Shown here one piece after another: positions 11,690 to 23,385 of a stretch of DNA of 64,000 nt (within the stretch, counting starts at the first letter, position 1; the number at the start of each line of letters is the position of its first letter). Both the position numbers and the translations under genes were made by a program. Below the pieces are notes generated by a model. That model had not been told where the DNA came from, did no database searches, and was given only the letters and a program-made list of their open reading frames with translations. Origin of the DNA: Stenopsyche tienmushanensis (Eukaryota > Arthropoda > Insecta > Trichoptera > Stenopsychidae); NCBI GenBank assembly GCA_008973525.1, contig WACJ01000121.1, positions 248,001 through 312,000 on the forward strand, read 5' to 3'.

Positions 11690-12655
11690 CTTCTAGTTCT
11701 TTCTCCGTTTTATTTCTTCCGCATGACCTAATTAGCGAAATTTGTCCACACTTCCCACTCTTCTTTTATTTTGGTCATTGTGGTGACCATGTTGGATATT
11801 CTCGCCTATCATCTGCCTGCGCCTCACATATGAAGACTTGTGCTCTACATCATCGCGATTCTTGACACTTTGTCGAGTCTTTCTCGCCAATTTTAAATAG
11901 GTAAGCAACAAAGCACCCATGTCCCGTCAGCATCAGGGTTAGGTGATAGGTGAGCTCTCCGTGTTCATGCGAAGTCCATTTTTGTGTCAATTGTTGATAT
12001 GTCTACCTTCCTTTGGTTCTGGTGTCCCTTGACTCTTCCCGGGCTTCTTCTTTTCCTGTATTATTCTTATATCTGCGATTCCTTTCCATGGCGAAAATGT
12101 CCATGGGAAGTGTGCCTGTTAGAACTTGTACTGCATCCAATGATATCGTTCTATAGGCTGAAATTATTCGAATTGCGCTTATTCTATGCGATCTAAGCAG
12201 TTTATATCTGTTTCCGTATTTTTGTGTAATTTCTGCCCAGACAGCCAATGTTTGGTATTAATCGAGCCAAATAATGTGTCACCATTGTTGCCTTTTGTGT
12301 TACTACATCGATATGTTTTTTGAAGGTCAGTTTGTCATAGAGTTAGTCCAAGAACTGAGCCCTAAGGGATCCCCATGTGCATTTTGCATTCTAACCTGTC
12401 TCGGTTCGCATAATTTATAGGGAGCACTAATATTTGGTTATCGAAGTAATCGATCATTAATGGAAGGATATACCTTGGAAGGTTTTTTTTGCTTCATGGC
12501 TTTAAGTATTTTGGGTCCAATAGGCGGTGTCAAAAGCATTCTTCACATCTAAAGTGACGAAGACTGAATCTTAACAAAGCTTTTAGTACTTAATTTTGAA
12601 TTTAGTCACCAAAAGTCTAATAGTCGACTCGACAGGACGGTTGTGGCAACGGAGC
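11690..12655 (-). pseudogene. R1-like LINE remnant, 3' half of ORF2 (reverse transcriptase to zinc motif)
   Basis: Read on the minus strand, broken frames give a non-LTR reverse transcriptase in the right order. First comes a motif-A region, TLDVKNAFDTAYW (near 12510-12560). Next is DKLTFKKHIDVVTQKATMV with the following HYLARLIPNIG (near 12250-12340), the post-RT segment found in R1/I-type elements. Then comes an 81-codon open frame (12003-12248) with ISAYRTISLDAVQVLTGTLP. Last is GELTYHLTLMLTGHGCF, ending in a decayed Cys/His motif with DDVEH. The catalytic FADD region and the 5' part are missing or deleted, and there are several stops and frame changes. The element encoded reverse transcription for target-primed insertion; this copy is dead. 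Its architecture matches the second R1-like element at 45.6-47.2 kb, but the two are clearly different families. The clade name is by protein motif only. Confidence 0.82.
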
Positions 12656-12661
12656 ACTGAT

Positions 12662-12711
12662 TTTTTTTTTGTAGTTTGTATACGTTTTTCTATACAAACT
12701 ACAAAAAAAAA
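12662..12711. repeat. Perfect 21-bp inverted repeat, 8-nt loop
   Basis: A T-run plus GTAGTTTGTATA (12662-12682) is followed after 8 nt by its exact reverse complement (12691-12711). It sits immediately at the truncated 5' edge of the R1-like remnant. No flanking duplication is evident. Confidence 0.8.
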
Positions 12712-15700
12712 CTACAAATATTTTACAAAAAATTGCCATATTCTATTTAATAATTTTGATAGATATTGCTATAATAATATGAATATTATAATCTAACAAA
12801 ATTTGAGCGTGTCTATTGATATACTCTGTATTTTTCTGGTAAATTATTTTGCTTTAATCAAATTCTTTCGTAACTTTTAATTTATTTTAAAATAAAAATT
12901 GGCAAATGCATTTCATATAATTATCAAATTTAAAAAAATAATATGCAAATATAATGATTTTTGGAATTTTTAATTTTCCCTTTTAGCGATATCATAAAAA
13001 TATCCCTGGAAATATATTACTTTTGTGAAATAAGAGCTTAACAAAACAAGTGTAGGATTTCCTAGAATCGTCTTATATTTAGACCACAACTTGAGATCCA
13101 TGGTTTAAGAAGCCGTAAACTCGACAGGACTATCGATCCACTCAGAAAATAAATTAGGCAATTGTTCTGACGACCTGCTCCAGCCCACCCTTCCACCCTC
13201 CGTACGCCCACCAGATAATATACTCGTCAAGTGACAGCTCTTCTCTTTCCACATTATCCTTTCTTCCTGTGTAACCAATTCGTCCCATCCTGCCGGCGAG
13301 GACATGCTACACCTGAAACTCTACGAAAAGACTGGACTCATTAACAATGTGTGTCCCTTGAGTACGTACAAACCGAATTATAGCTTCACGCTCTTCATAC
13401 AATATTTCAAACTCAACCTCTAAATTACTTTAAATTTATATCAAAACAATTCGATATATTTCATAGAAAACGACCGACTCTTCTCCGAGCGCACACTTTC
13501 TACGACCATTTAACATTTGGCATTAAAAGTTTTGTGTATTCAAGAATCTCGCATTCTTTCATCTCACGAAAAAAGGTTTTCCTGAGAGCATCAGCGAATA
13601 CCGACAAAAAATGGGTCACATAGAGTAATGTCAAAAGGAAGCAATAATGGGTCCAACGTGGGTTGCCATCATTTCCGGTTGCAAGGGCTGTTTTGCATAC
13701 ATAAGAGCAAATATTCATATTCGGTCGGGCTTATATGGCTTCATGATGTAATATTTTCTAACCATGATGCATTTCAGCAATGAGATACTTAAATATGGCG
13801 GAATAATCCAATGTAAATATGAGAAACATTGCAATGCTAAATAATTGGATGTCAGTAAAATGCATGATATTTCAATATATTAACATTCTTTGAATATTTA
13901 AATACGTATATCGGATCCATTGAAAAAAACGTATTTATTAATTCAGCAACCATCTGACCAATATGCGCTAACATAGTGCATAAGCTAAACGTTTTTCATA
14001 ACAAATTGCGTACACAAATAATATTTTACTATATCTATGTTATTACCACAAGTTTAAACAATAAGTTGACAAAGTTTTATGGCAATCTGATGAACGGTAT
14101 GGCAGCGCATTAAATACGAACAAACAAATATTAATTTTTATATAACATATTTTCGATCGATCGTCTTTAACCAAATTAGACTGATTTCTTATTTCTGAAA
14201 CGCGTTATTTGCGAGATTAACAGCGTTCTCATTTCTCTCTCCTGCGCATGCACGTAGGGATGCAGACATGCAGGGGAAAAGACAAAAAAATCGTCTAAAA
14301 GTCTTAACCGCGGAATATGTATTCTTCCCGCCAGCTTCTTCGATCTGCCAACTGTGAATTTCTGCTCAACGAGAAGAAAAAAGAAATGTCTTCGTTGACT
14401 CGATAGGGTACAGACCCACTGAGGCTATCCATCTAGAAGGATAAGCGGGGCAGGGGTGCAGCTCGAGGGCTATGTAGACTGCACAACCCTCGTTTTTCAA
14501 GGGTTTCTTTAAGACACATTTTATTTACGAATAGTATTGTACATTTTCCATTGAAAATTTTGATAAAAAATGGCGATGCATAAGCCGATTTATGTTTTAT
14601 GCATAGAATAATTAGAGTTTTTACTTTTAAAATCGATGCTACATTATATTCATAGCTTTTTAAGTTTTTAAAATGCATTATTAAACCTATCAAACAATAC
14701 ACTTTAAGCCGTTTACTTAGGATCTTTTAATCGCCTCTAAATGTATTTTCCTGTGTCATTAATTTAATATTACGACATCTCTTGCTGAAAATTCAATTGA
14801 AAAGACGAGGAAGCATCTCATAAGGAGGAAGCTTATTACATGATGGCGCTCAACGCTACTCCGCTCAGATAAATGAAACGTTCAAATTTGAGTTGAAAAA
14901 TTCTCCATATTTACTCGAGTCGTCGCCATGAAAATATTTTCTGAGTGGTCTTTTGGGAAAAGAGTTGATATATTAATATGGAGGCTTAATATATCAACCT
15001 AGGGGTGGGTATTTCGATGTACGTTCAAGGATCGTTTGGGTGGTTTCATTAGTATATAATTGAAAGTAAATTAGATATCGGCGGATAAAGTCACGAGAAA
15101 AAGGTCAGCAATTAGCCCATTAATGATCAACAAATTACTGCCGTTTACTTTCCGTGGTCGATGTCAACCAGGGCGCAAAAAGTGTTTTAATCTAAGCGAT
15201 ACGGACAAACACGTAGTCGGCCATTGTAACGATTCAATCTAGTGGTGCGAAAATAAACATCGGCCTTTTCTGGCTGCCAAACTAACATCAGGGCACGGCT
15301 AGCCGAGCAAAAGGGTCCAAATGACACGACAAGGGGTCTCTCAAACCTCGAAAAGGATTAGCAGGAGAGCGCTCGCCCCTCGTGCTCAGGTATGCTCGCC
15401 CATGTGTCATCCCTCGGTGGCCCGCAAAATATTACCGTAAAGCATGGCGCAACCCTTTTATGCCACCATAACCCGTTTTTATACCCCACCCCTCCGAAAG
15501 TATCACGAAAAACATATACGACATCATGAATCAGCCCCCGAAATAAAACCAAGAATGTCACGAGTTAATGAACATCACTCAAATGGCGACGACGAATGCT
15601 AGAAGGAAATGACCTATAATGATGCACGTTTCGCGATATGTACGAATTGTGTAATTTATTTTAAAACACGTATATTCTAGAAAATGACACGTTCGTTTTT

Positions 15701-16884
15701 TCATTGAATAACGAAACATTTCACACACCACCTTCGTATTATGCTCAAATTTACACTGAACGTACGAAAGATGGTTTAACACTATTATAACCGGGCGCGC
15801 TGAATGATTTATTACTCTGAGGGTCTTATTTAAATAGACATAGCTCTAAATCCAATGATTTAAAAAAAATAATTCAATTTAAAAAGGATTAACATGGTTC
15901 TTAATCGTACTCTAGCTTTTCAAAATGTATTAAATTAAATTTTTATAGCATACGTTAACTAAGGTACTTTAAGTATTTAAATATTTAATTTTACATAAAA
16001 CTATTTATTATCATTCAATACAGCCGCAAAAGACGCAAATATGTTATAGATAGTTACTTAAATTTATACAGATAGTGGTCGGAAAACGTTTAAAATAATT
16101 ATCATATATAGCATACAACGTGCTATCTGAGCTGTAGAGATCTCATTCCAATTTATTTTATAAAGATACGAATCATGGATTAAACATTCATGCTGAAACG
16201 AGACTAAACAAATGTTTCCAATTTGTGAGATGCACTTTTGCGACAATTCACAATTTAAGTAGGTCATGTTCCTCAATACGGCAGACAGCAGTAGAAATTA
16301 CTTCCTACAGAAACGAAGTCGATGTTTACCAAACACCTGGGAATGAGCCAAATAGTGGTGTTCTTCGAATGCTTTACATTACTGCACACTCAATATGTGG
16401 ACATGAGAAGCAATAGGAAATGTTGAGAATGGGAACAAATAGTTATCGGCAAGCGCAGCCATGCCTCAAAAGAAATTCAAATGAAGAGCTTTGAATAATA
16501 TGTGGACTCGATGTCGATAAGTATCTATTGATGATTTGCCAGTATTTATTAATGGGTTATTTTATAGGAAGGTTAATCGTCTTGACATTTAGAGCATATT
16601 TGTAATGAGTCCTATTAATAAACGTTTAACGTAACTCGAGAGGTACGCATGTATTGAATGTATGAATGATAGCTGAAATGCTTGATGGCATGCCAATTAA
16701 GTAATAATCTGCGTTAACAATTTTAACTGAATGTCATAACCCTTGCAATAATGATTTGTAATACATATATATTAAAATCCATCAGTTGTTCATCAAAATA
16801 ATAAATTGAACACTAATATTTACAAGTGGTAAAAAAATAGTGCGAGAGACTCTTGAGTGGTAGAAATAAAAATCGATTTCAAGC
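12712..16884. other. Gene-poor stretch with three GC-richer islands
   Basis: GC-richer islands at about 13100-13320, 14210-14460 and 15100-15560 hold only 66 to 89-codon frames, which I cannot relate to any family. The remainder is AT-rich. If the window contains host exons, these islands are among the candidates. Without splice or homology support I do not call a gene. Confidence 0.4.
14964..14998. repeat. Perfect 12-bp inverted repeat
   Basis: GTTGATATATTA (14964-14975) and its reverse complement (14987-14998) are separated by 11 nt. The arms are AT-rich, so a chance origin is possible. Confidence 0.6.
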
Positions 16885-17339
16885 ATTGCTTTTTTCCATT
16901 TGTTAATGGGAATTGTTAGCTAAAACTTTTAGCTATGTTTGTGTAATATACAATAAAATAGGCGCAGCGCATGCGTGTAAACCTTATATAATTTATGCGA
17001 CGGAAATGGAGAGACTACAAGCAATTCTTCCTCTCTCTTCTTTATGATTCCAAAAACACTGGTATTATTAAACTTTTAAAACAGATGTTAAAAAATTGGT
17101 TTTTAAATTGGTTCATACAGATTTTGAAACTTTATAATGAAATACGTAAAGATTTTTACGCTAAAAGCAGGCATCAAATTTTTGAAGGACTAAAACCAGA
17201 AATACACCAGAGTTCTCTGATGATGGAAACCCACAACAGATTTCGAAAAAGCATAAAACATATAGAATTTTAAGTGATAGCCATAATAAATGAATAGTTT
17301 ATTATATTAGATAAAGTGGAAAGAAATGTCATTTTTTTT
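16885..17339 (+). mobile_element. pogo/Tigger-like element, part 1 (interrupted by mariner)
   Basis: This part begins with repeat family 2 (TGGGAATTGTTAGCTAAAAC, then TGTTTGTGTAATATA, GCGACGGAAATGG). It continues into sequence at 17195-17260 that matches 41460-41520 on the opposite strand (CTAAAACCAGAAATA, CCAGAGTTCTCTGAT, GGAAACCCACAACAGAT). In one frame the matching part reads TRNTPEFSDDGNPQQISKK, which parallels TRNSPEFSDNGNPQQISKK at the 41.5-kb copy, so it was probably coding (a transposase tail or similar). The 92-codon frame at 16995-17273 is in a different register and is likely a shadow. The element resumes after the mariner at about 18556. Confidence 0.7.
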
Positions 17340-18555
17340 TTTTGGTTGCGTTCTTTGTCATCAGTTTGCCTCGAGTTGCTGTTGAGTGAATACATCAAAG
17401 TTGGTGTCATTTTGAAGCTCTGTTGTTTATCTTAATTTTTCAAATATTTTAATATTTTTTTAGCCATAGTGAAAGTGTCCAAGCCAGAAATGGATGAGAC
17501 CCATTTGCGATCTTGTTTACTGTTTTTATTCGACAAAGGATTAAAAGCAAAATAAGTTACCCAGAGCATTTGTAATACATATGGCAACATATTGAATATT
17601 CGAAAATGTTATTGATGGTTCAAAAAATTCAAAAGTGGCGAGAGAGATTTAAAAAATAAACCAAAATCAGGACGACCTCTAATAATCGATGATGACGCAT
17701 TAAATTCTCTGGTAGAATCTGATCCTCGAAAAACAATAAAGGAATTATTGCTAGACATTGGCTGTCCCTAGTCAACAGTAAAATACCATTTGAATAGACT
17801 CGGGAAAAAACATAGACAGGGAATTTGGGTACCGCACAAGTTGTCATCAACGGTCTTGGAACAACGGATAAACATTTGTTCATCGCTATTGTCCAGGTAT
17901 GAAACCGATCCATTTTTAAGAAGGATCGTTACTGGGGATGAAAAGTGGGTCCTTTGCAACAGCCCGAGAAGGAAAAAACAGTGGCTTTCTTTAAATCAAG
18001 TACCTATTTCTACCCCTTGACCGTCATTATCCTTGAAAAAGGTCCTCCTTTGTGTTTGGTGGATTTTTTTGGCGTATTTCACTACGAATTATTAAAACCT
18101 GGCCAAACTGTCATAGCAGAGCTATATTGTGAACAATTAGATAGGTTAAAAGCGGAAATGCTCAAAAAGCGATCAGTGCTAGTTAACAATCAAAGAAGAA
18201 TATTACAGCATGATAATGCAAGACCACACGCAGCAAGGATTACGCAGAACAAAATAAGAGAGTTGGATTTGGAAGTGTTGCAAAATCCACCATATTCTCC
18301 TGACATTGCACATTCAGATTATCATCTTTTTAAGGCATTAGAATATTCGCTTCGTGATAAAAAAAAAATCACTTCTGTGGAACAAGTGAAAAATCATTTG
18401 GATTCTTACTTTAGTGGAAAATCGGCCGAATTTTACGAAAGAGTCATTAAAAAGCTACCTAATCTGTGGAGGACGATTATAAACAACAATGGAAATTATT
18501 TAATTGAGTAATATTGCATAGCTTTTATTAAAATATTTTTTTTCACCAAATAAAG
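17340..18555 (+). mobile_element. mariner transposon, nearly full length, inactivated
   Basis: About 1.2 kb holding one mariner-type transposase reading frame with short untranslated sides. Exact terminal inverted repeats are uncertain: a TTGCGTT-type word occurs near both edges (about 17345 and 18560), but the right one overlaps sequence that belongs to the host pogo-like repeat. The insertion splits that repeat, because the flanks at 17190-17330 and 18556-18665 are contiguous in the inverse copy at 41263-41530. It is therefore younger than the pogo-like element. Confidence 0.85.
17490..18511 (+). pseudogene. mariner transposase (D,D34D), broken by three stops and a frameshift
   Basis: About 340 codons from ATG 17490 to TAA 18509-18511, the usual mariner length. 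Order: N-terminal helix-turn-helix part (LLFLFDKGLKAK, ICNTYGN, then WFKKFKSGERDL), a GRP hinge (KPKSGRPLIIDDDAL), a second helix-turn-helix (LVESDPRKTIKELLLDIG, STVKYHLNRLGK), the WVPHKL linker, then the DDE/D core. Catalytic aspartates are visible in TGDEKW, HDNARPH and SPDIAHSDYHLF; the last two are separated by 34 residues, as in true mariner. It ends with NNNGNYLIE. Damage: stops at 17553, 17613 and 17769, a stop at 18018, and a frameshift between about 18020 and 18060, just before the GVFHYELL motif. The protein would cut and paste the element at TA sites. This copy cannot make it. Confidence 0.95.
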
Positions 18556-18665
18556 ACACAACGCAAATTCTAATTTTGTATGAACTTCAAACCTTGTATA
18601 ACACGAATTTGTATTTCAAGTCGTTTTTGCGGAACCATATATCCGTGTTATACGAAACCCAAGTG
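18556..18665 (+). mobile_element. pogo/Tigger-like element, part 2 and right terminus
   Basis: Matches 41263-41360 in inverted orientation: ACGCAAAYTCTAATTTTGTA, then an ACCTTGTATWACACGA word, TTTTTGCGGAACCATATA, and a terminus ending ATACGAAACCCAAGTG here (ATACGAGGCCCGAGTG in the other copy). The terminal region forms an internal GTATAACACG/CGTGTTATAC hairpin. This copy carries about 16 extra bases between the two halves. TA is the expected target; here TG follows. The assignment to pogo/Tigger rests on the terminus style, not on a full transposase. Confidence 0.72.
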
Positions 18666-19961
18666 TGTTAAAATATCATTTAAAAATGTTTACTAGTTTA
18701 TAAATCTTATTCTTAATTTTATTCTAATTCAACCAAATTTGTAAAGCAATGGAAAGCCAACTATTTAATTTTTTGCTATCCCTATAAAAATATTTTTTAA
18801 TGTTCGTCTGTGCTTAATATCAAATTCAATTATTATATGGTAATCATGATTATATATAATATGTTATATACAATCATCAGCGAGCTTTTATGTGCTTTTT
18901 GCGTATTTTAAAAATATCATGCAATGAATTCCACACAAATCCATAAACAATAGACGTGTTTTGTAGCAGTCCCGAAGCGCACGCTTATAATGTAAAAGAG
19001 GAACAATGACACAGTAATATAAATAAATCATACGAGTATGGACGACTACAGAACACCTTTCCAATATACTGGAATCCTTGCACATAAAGCGAAAATGTTA
19101 TTTTGTTCGTGCATTTGTACAATTTGGGTTTTGTTTATTTTTCAGCCATTGTGATTTAGGGCAGATGGTTATGTTACAATAGGATTTATCACCATAGTTG
19201 TGGAGTACCATGTCCGATTCACCTCACGCACTAACCGAGCACACGACGATCGATCCTCAGCTTTTTTGGCATTCGTGTTGCACAATCGGCTTTTTTAAAA
19301 TTACAGTTAAAATGCATGCAACATAATATCCCGAAAGCTGCGACGCTTCGTTAGATTTATCCGATGAGCACTTTTTTCGACGCGGCGGCTGGAAAAATGT
19401 CCTTTGAATTCGATTATAATCGTCCTGATTCCAAAATGCGAAGATGTGGAAATCTCTGCTCATATATATTGATAGTAGGACCGTATTCATCTTCATCCGG
19501 AACTAAATGCTTCCTTACCTGCAATTGACTTCTCAACTTTATAGAGTTTTCTTAAGCTTCATTTCCCCTCTTGAGAAATGAGAAAAGCTTATATAAGCGC
19601 CTTCATGGGAATCAGTTCATTTCTTTCCGTCTTAAGTCAAGATCTTATCATAGATACTCAAATACCAATAATATCTTAAATATTCTTCCAGAGAATATTT
19701 TTTTAAATCATTTAAATAGGCAAATAATCTTTATATAATAAAAATATTACTTTGAATAACTTTATGACATTAAATTTCTATTGTTTAACAAAATATTCAC
19801 AAAAAAAAAAACATAAAAATATTTGTAAGTGATAGAACTTATAATTGGACTTAAAAATATCTAATCACATAGCTAATAATTGTCCAAATTTTCCATCTTT
19901 ATTGAAATTTTTTCTGCACAGAAATTCTATAATTGAATCTTTATAAATTCGAATGCCATAA
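18666..19961. other. AT-rich sequence, nothing recognised
   Basis: Only short frames (65 and 79 codons, minus strand). A slightly GC-richer patch at about 19190-19500 has no recognisable product. Confidence 0.4.
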
Positions 19962-20172
19962 GGAATATTCGGTCATTTCTTTGGGTAAACAAATAACACA
20001 CTTGAAATCGAAATCATTATTAGTCGATAAATTTGGACTAACGATCTATACGATCTTGCGATGTATGCGGGGAAGCTCTCCGTCTCTGTCTCCCGAACTA
20101 CACTACGTTCTCTCTATGTCTCTGTCTATCTCCGAGCTCAATGTATAAGAGTGCTCTTTCCAGTAAGTGGAG
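19962..20172 (-). repeat. Dispersed repeat family 1, copy b (inverted)
   Basis: Reverse complement of 408-617 with scattered mismatches and few indels. The overlapping 71-codon plus-strand frame (19933-20148) reads through the repeat and is not a gene. Edges: GGAATATTCGGTC on the left and CTCTTTCCAGTAAGTGGA on the right. Confidence 0.8.
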
Positions 20173-20229
20173 GGGGGGTCCCAGGCCCTGGAATAGTACT
20201 ACTTTAGAGGTTAAATAATAAATGATATA

Positions 20230-20650
20230 CAGGATGGCTGAAAAATAACGAGACTATGCCTTTATAGTCTAGACCGCATTTCAAATTGGCTGTCATGCAT
20301 TGTTTGTTCGAACAACGAATTGATTTAAGTCTTGCTGAAAAAAAGTGAAAAAATTCAAATAGAACATATCAATTCACTTTAATATTCTTAGTGAAGCAAT
20401 TTTGGATTCTCAACCAAAACAAAGAATCATATTCCTTGCAAGCCTTCCTATAGTTTGAGTCACTTACTAGGGTAAAAGAAAACAATGGAGCTTCTGAAGC
20501 AACTTATGGAAAATAGTCTACTACACAGCTTTCGCTATGTTAAGAGTGTAATGCTGAAGTTTATATATGTATATTAAAGAAACGTGTGGTTGAAGTATAA
20601 AAATTACATATTGGTTATATCAACTGTCTCATTTTTTAATAGCCATACTT
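20230..20650 (+). mobile_element. Tc1/mariner relic with imperfect terminal inverted repeats
   Basis: The left end AGGATGGCTGAAAAATAACG and the right end (reverse complement) AGTATGGCTATTAAAAAATG pair imperfectly, both followed by AGAC, and both ends abut TA (20228-20229 and 20651-20652). The interior of about 400 bp keeps only scraps of transposase-like frame, such as GASEATYGK near 20490. It is a deletion derivative that could only have moved with help from another copy. Confidence 0.65.
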
Positions 20651-20652
20651 TA

Positions 20653-21933
20653 TTTATATGAGATCAAAAATAAATTAAATTTACACTAAAAATATTTCGA
20701 AAATTATATTTAGAACCTAAGTTCAAATAATCACATTCAGCATCAAGTTGTGAATATTTAAGGATTAAGCAAAAAAGGTTTTTCTCATCCACGGTCCAAT
20801 TTAAAACAAAAATTATGAACCCTTCGTTTCGGGGCGCATAAATTTATTACCGATAGGCGAATGTTCAATTTTCCAGCAAGCGTCTCTAAGAATGTTCTTT
20901 TCGGATACCTCGTTGTTATTTCAGTTCACCGTGACACATTCAATTTCCAAGTTTCCAGAACTATTCCTTATTTTCATAAATCACCGATAATATCCCTTTT
21001 TGCCCAATAATACCGATAGCATTCATCCCCGAGTGCGCGTTCTAAATACGTCCGCTTTTATTTCGTCATATGCTCTACTTGATCAGCCCATTACATGGGG
21101 GACTTAATATATTGTGACGTTATCAATTATCTTCCCACCTCAAATTACCTCTCTCTTATAACAATAATATTAAAGCATCCTTGTTCCCTTGAAGTCTTAA
21201 CGGTAATCCCTTCCATTCGCTTGATGAGGATCCCATACATGAAATCATTAAAATTCAAGACGTAATTAACTTAGGTTTCTATTAATACATGCTCTTACGG
21301 CTAAGCATTTTGATTCAGAATGATGGATTAAGTTGAGCAAGGCCTCAAAGATTTTCATGCGTTCATTTAAAAATAAAAATGACTTACATTATTAGATATA
21401 TTCCTGTTGGCATATTTTTTTATTAAATTTGTTCATGTAATACTTGATATAGCTTCCTTTTGTATCATTTTTAATAAAAGTGCAAAGGTTGAGGACTTTT
21501 CTACAAGTTCCGTTATTAGTTTTCTCTCACGATGCACGCAATAGGGCCTTCGAAGCGTTGAACCCTGAGTCGCAAGCGGGTCGTAAGATATACAGGGCGT
21601 TTCACACAATTTACATAAATTATTTGTCAGTAGGCCTATGTTGCGACTAGGGCCTGGGGAAGTCACACATTTTCAATTTATATTTTTAAAATGAAATTGC
21701 TTCCGCTTTAATTAGATTAAAGATTCATTTTAATATTGTACAATATCCAAACTTGAAAATATTTTTAAGATAAACCTCAAACGGTTCATGAGCTTGATAT
21801 AATAATTGTGTTACAATTTTTAAAACCATCTTTAAAAAAAATATTTGCTTCGAAAAACTTATTCATGCTTTTACAGATGCAATATTCGTTCAAAATTATA
21901 TTAGAAAAAAAAACACTTTTTAAACACCCCATC
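20653..21933. other. Unassigned sequence
   Basis: A GC-richer patch at about 20810-21080 and a 77-codon minus-strand frame at 21433-21666 show no known domain. ACAGGGCGTTTCACACAA near 21593 resembles generic DNA-transposon ends, but I find no partner. Confidence 0.35.
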
Positions 21934-22318
21934 TAGGGTAATTTTTTGACTTTTAAAAAATTGGGTAGCCACCCCGTCATATGATTCTCTACCCTAAAAA
22001 AATGAGTACATATATATATATATATTTTTTTTTGAAAGGTTTTAAATAAAAACCCTTCTTCCCTTCTCTATTTTTTTCTGCAAGTATGCATTTAAGAATT
22101 TATTTTGCTCAAAAACAAAAACAAACTTCAAGTGTATCAACCTCGAGATTACTATAAAAAGCTGCTAAATCTTTCCATCATTTACTTTCGGATCTAGTTC
22201 CTGAAAAAGGATTTCATTTAGGAGGCCTACTAGTCTTCACCATACTAGATGGATGGCTAAAGCTATGTATTGCTTGCAGTTTAAGCTGAAAAAAGGATGA
22301 GAAAACAGTGAAATACAT
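21934..22318 (+). repeat. Dispersed repeat family 3, left part (interrupted by mariner)
   Basis: TAGGGTAATTTTTTGACTTT followed by an A-run matches 34093-34120 (TAGGGTGGGCC, TTATTTTTCGACTTTTAAA). The right part of the family reappears at 23386-23456, after the mariner, in the same order as in the uninterrupted copy at 34093-34365. The left piece here contains an (AT)8 microsatellite and is longer than the intact copy. Confidence 0.55.
22010..22025. repeat. (AT)8 microsatellite
   Basis: Eight perfect AT dinucleotides followed by a T-run. Confidence 0.9.
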
Positions 22319-22320
22319 TA

Positions 22321-23271
22321 GGTTGGGGAATAAGTTCGTAGCGTTTTAATCAAAAACTTTTATTTAAACAAAAATTAATAGTTTTAAGAATAAACTAATT
22401 AATTATGTATTCGCCGTTGCTGTTTACTATCTACTCCCATCTCTCGACAATTTTTGTCGATGCCGTTCCGCCAAAAATCGCCTGTAGCAGCTAAGCTATG
22501 TAGAGCTCCTTGTTGACCGTGGCATTCCTTTCGAGCATTTTCCAATGCACCATGCCCTCCCTGTCCCAACAAACACAGATCATGGATCATGACTATTGGA
22601 TTTGGCATATCTCCTGGAGTCACCTGTTCCTATCATTGTTTCATGTTTATGTATAAACACCATTGCTTATCTCCCGTGATGATTTGATACAAAAAGCGCT
22701 GTTTATTACCGCATATGTTGCTCGATGTTTTCGTTAAGCTCGTGAGGCACCCAGGCTCCCAATTTTTCGGCAAATCCCATTGAATGAAGATGATTGAGAA
22801 TAGTTTAATGATCCCAATTCATTTTTTTGGTAAATTATCGACTTGTTTAGCGACCGTCCTTTTTCAAACGTACTTTCAGACGCTCTTCGTCGAATTGAGA
22901 AGGTCTTTCGCTATGGGTCGTATCTTCAACACCAAAATCGCCATTTTTGAACTTTGCAAAACATTTCCGTTTTGTAAACTCACATTCATATATTCTCCAC
23001 ATACTTTGCAAATATCTCAGATTACTTCAGCAGCTTTGACCCTGATGAAAAGTGAAGAAGAGTAGGTGTCGAAAATTTTACTTTTTACCTCCTGGATATT
23101 CCATTTTTAAGATTCAAAGGTAATAAAAAATTGAGTCATTCAAAAAGATGATTAACACAGATTGTAGAACAAAATGAGCTCTATCGAAAAAATATTATAA
23201 ACTTTGTCAAAAAGCAAAAAAATGTTGTAAGATAAGAGAATATAAGAATGCTACGAACTTATTCCCCAATC
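22321..23271 (-). mobile_element. mariner transposon with internal deletion
   Basis: About 950 bp with well-preserved terminal inverted repeats: GGTTGGGGAATAAGTTCGTA at the left, and the reverse complement GATTGGGGAATAAGTTCGTA at the right. TA precedes the left end; TG follows the right. Between them lies an antisense transposase remnant. The element is shorter than the usual 1.3 kb because the catalytic core is missing. It lies inside repeat family 3. Confidence 0.88.
22393..23080 (-). pseudogene. mariner transposase, core-deleted
   Basis: Read on the minus strand across broken frames. The N-terminal part has CKVCGEY and KFKNGDFG-like sequence, then RPSQFDEERLKVRLK. A KLGAWVPHELNENIE-like linker follows near 22745. 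Then come ITGDK-like sequence near 22680, a VCWDREGMVHWKMLERNAT segment near 22530, and NKELYIA. This jumps directly to GDFWRNGIDK and a C-terminus near 22430-22470. The HDNARPH and SDYHLF regions, which carry the second and third catalytic aspartates, are absent, so a deletion of roughly 100 codons must have occurred. It differs from the 17.5-kb mariner in sequence and belongs to another subfamily. Confidence 0.85.
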
Positions 23272-23385
23272 TGATGTGTATATTAACAGGTTTAGATGGT
23301 TACCCAAAAAGAAAAGGCATTGTTGTCGAACACATCACCGAAAAATGCATAGAAAGCTTTGTGATTAGCAACTCTGTACAAAGTA

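Noticed and set aside
21540..21665. Transposon with GAGTCGCAA/TTGCGACT ends
   Set aside because: The inverted words are only 8 to 9 bp, about 85 bp apart, with no flanking duplication.
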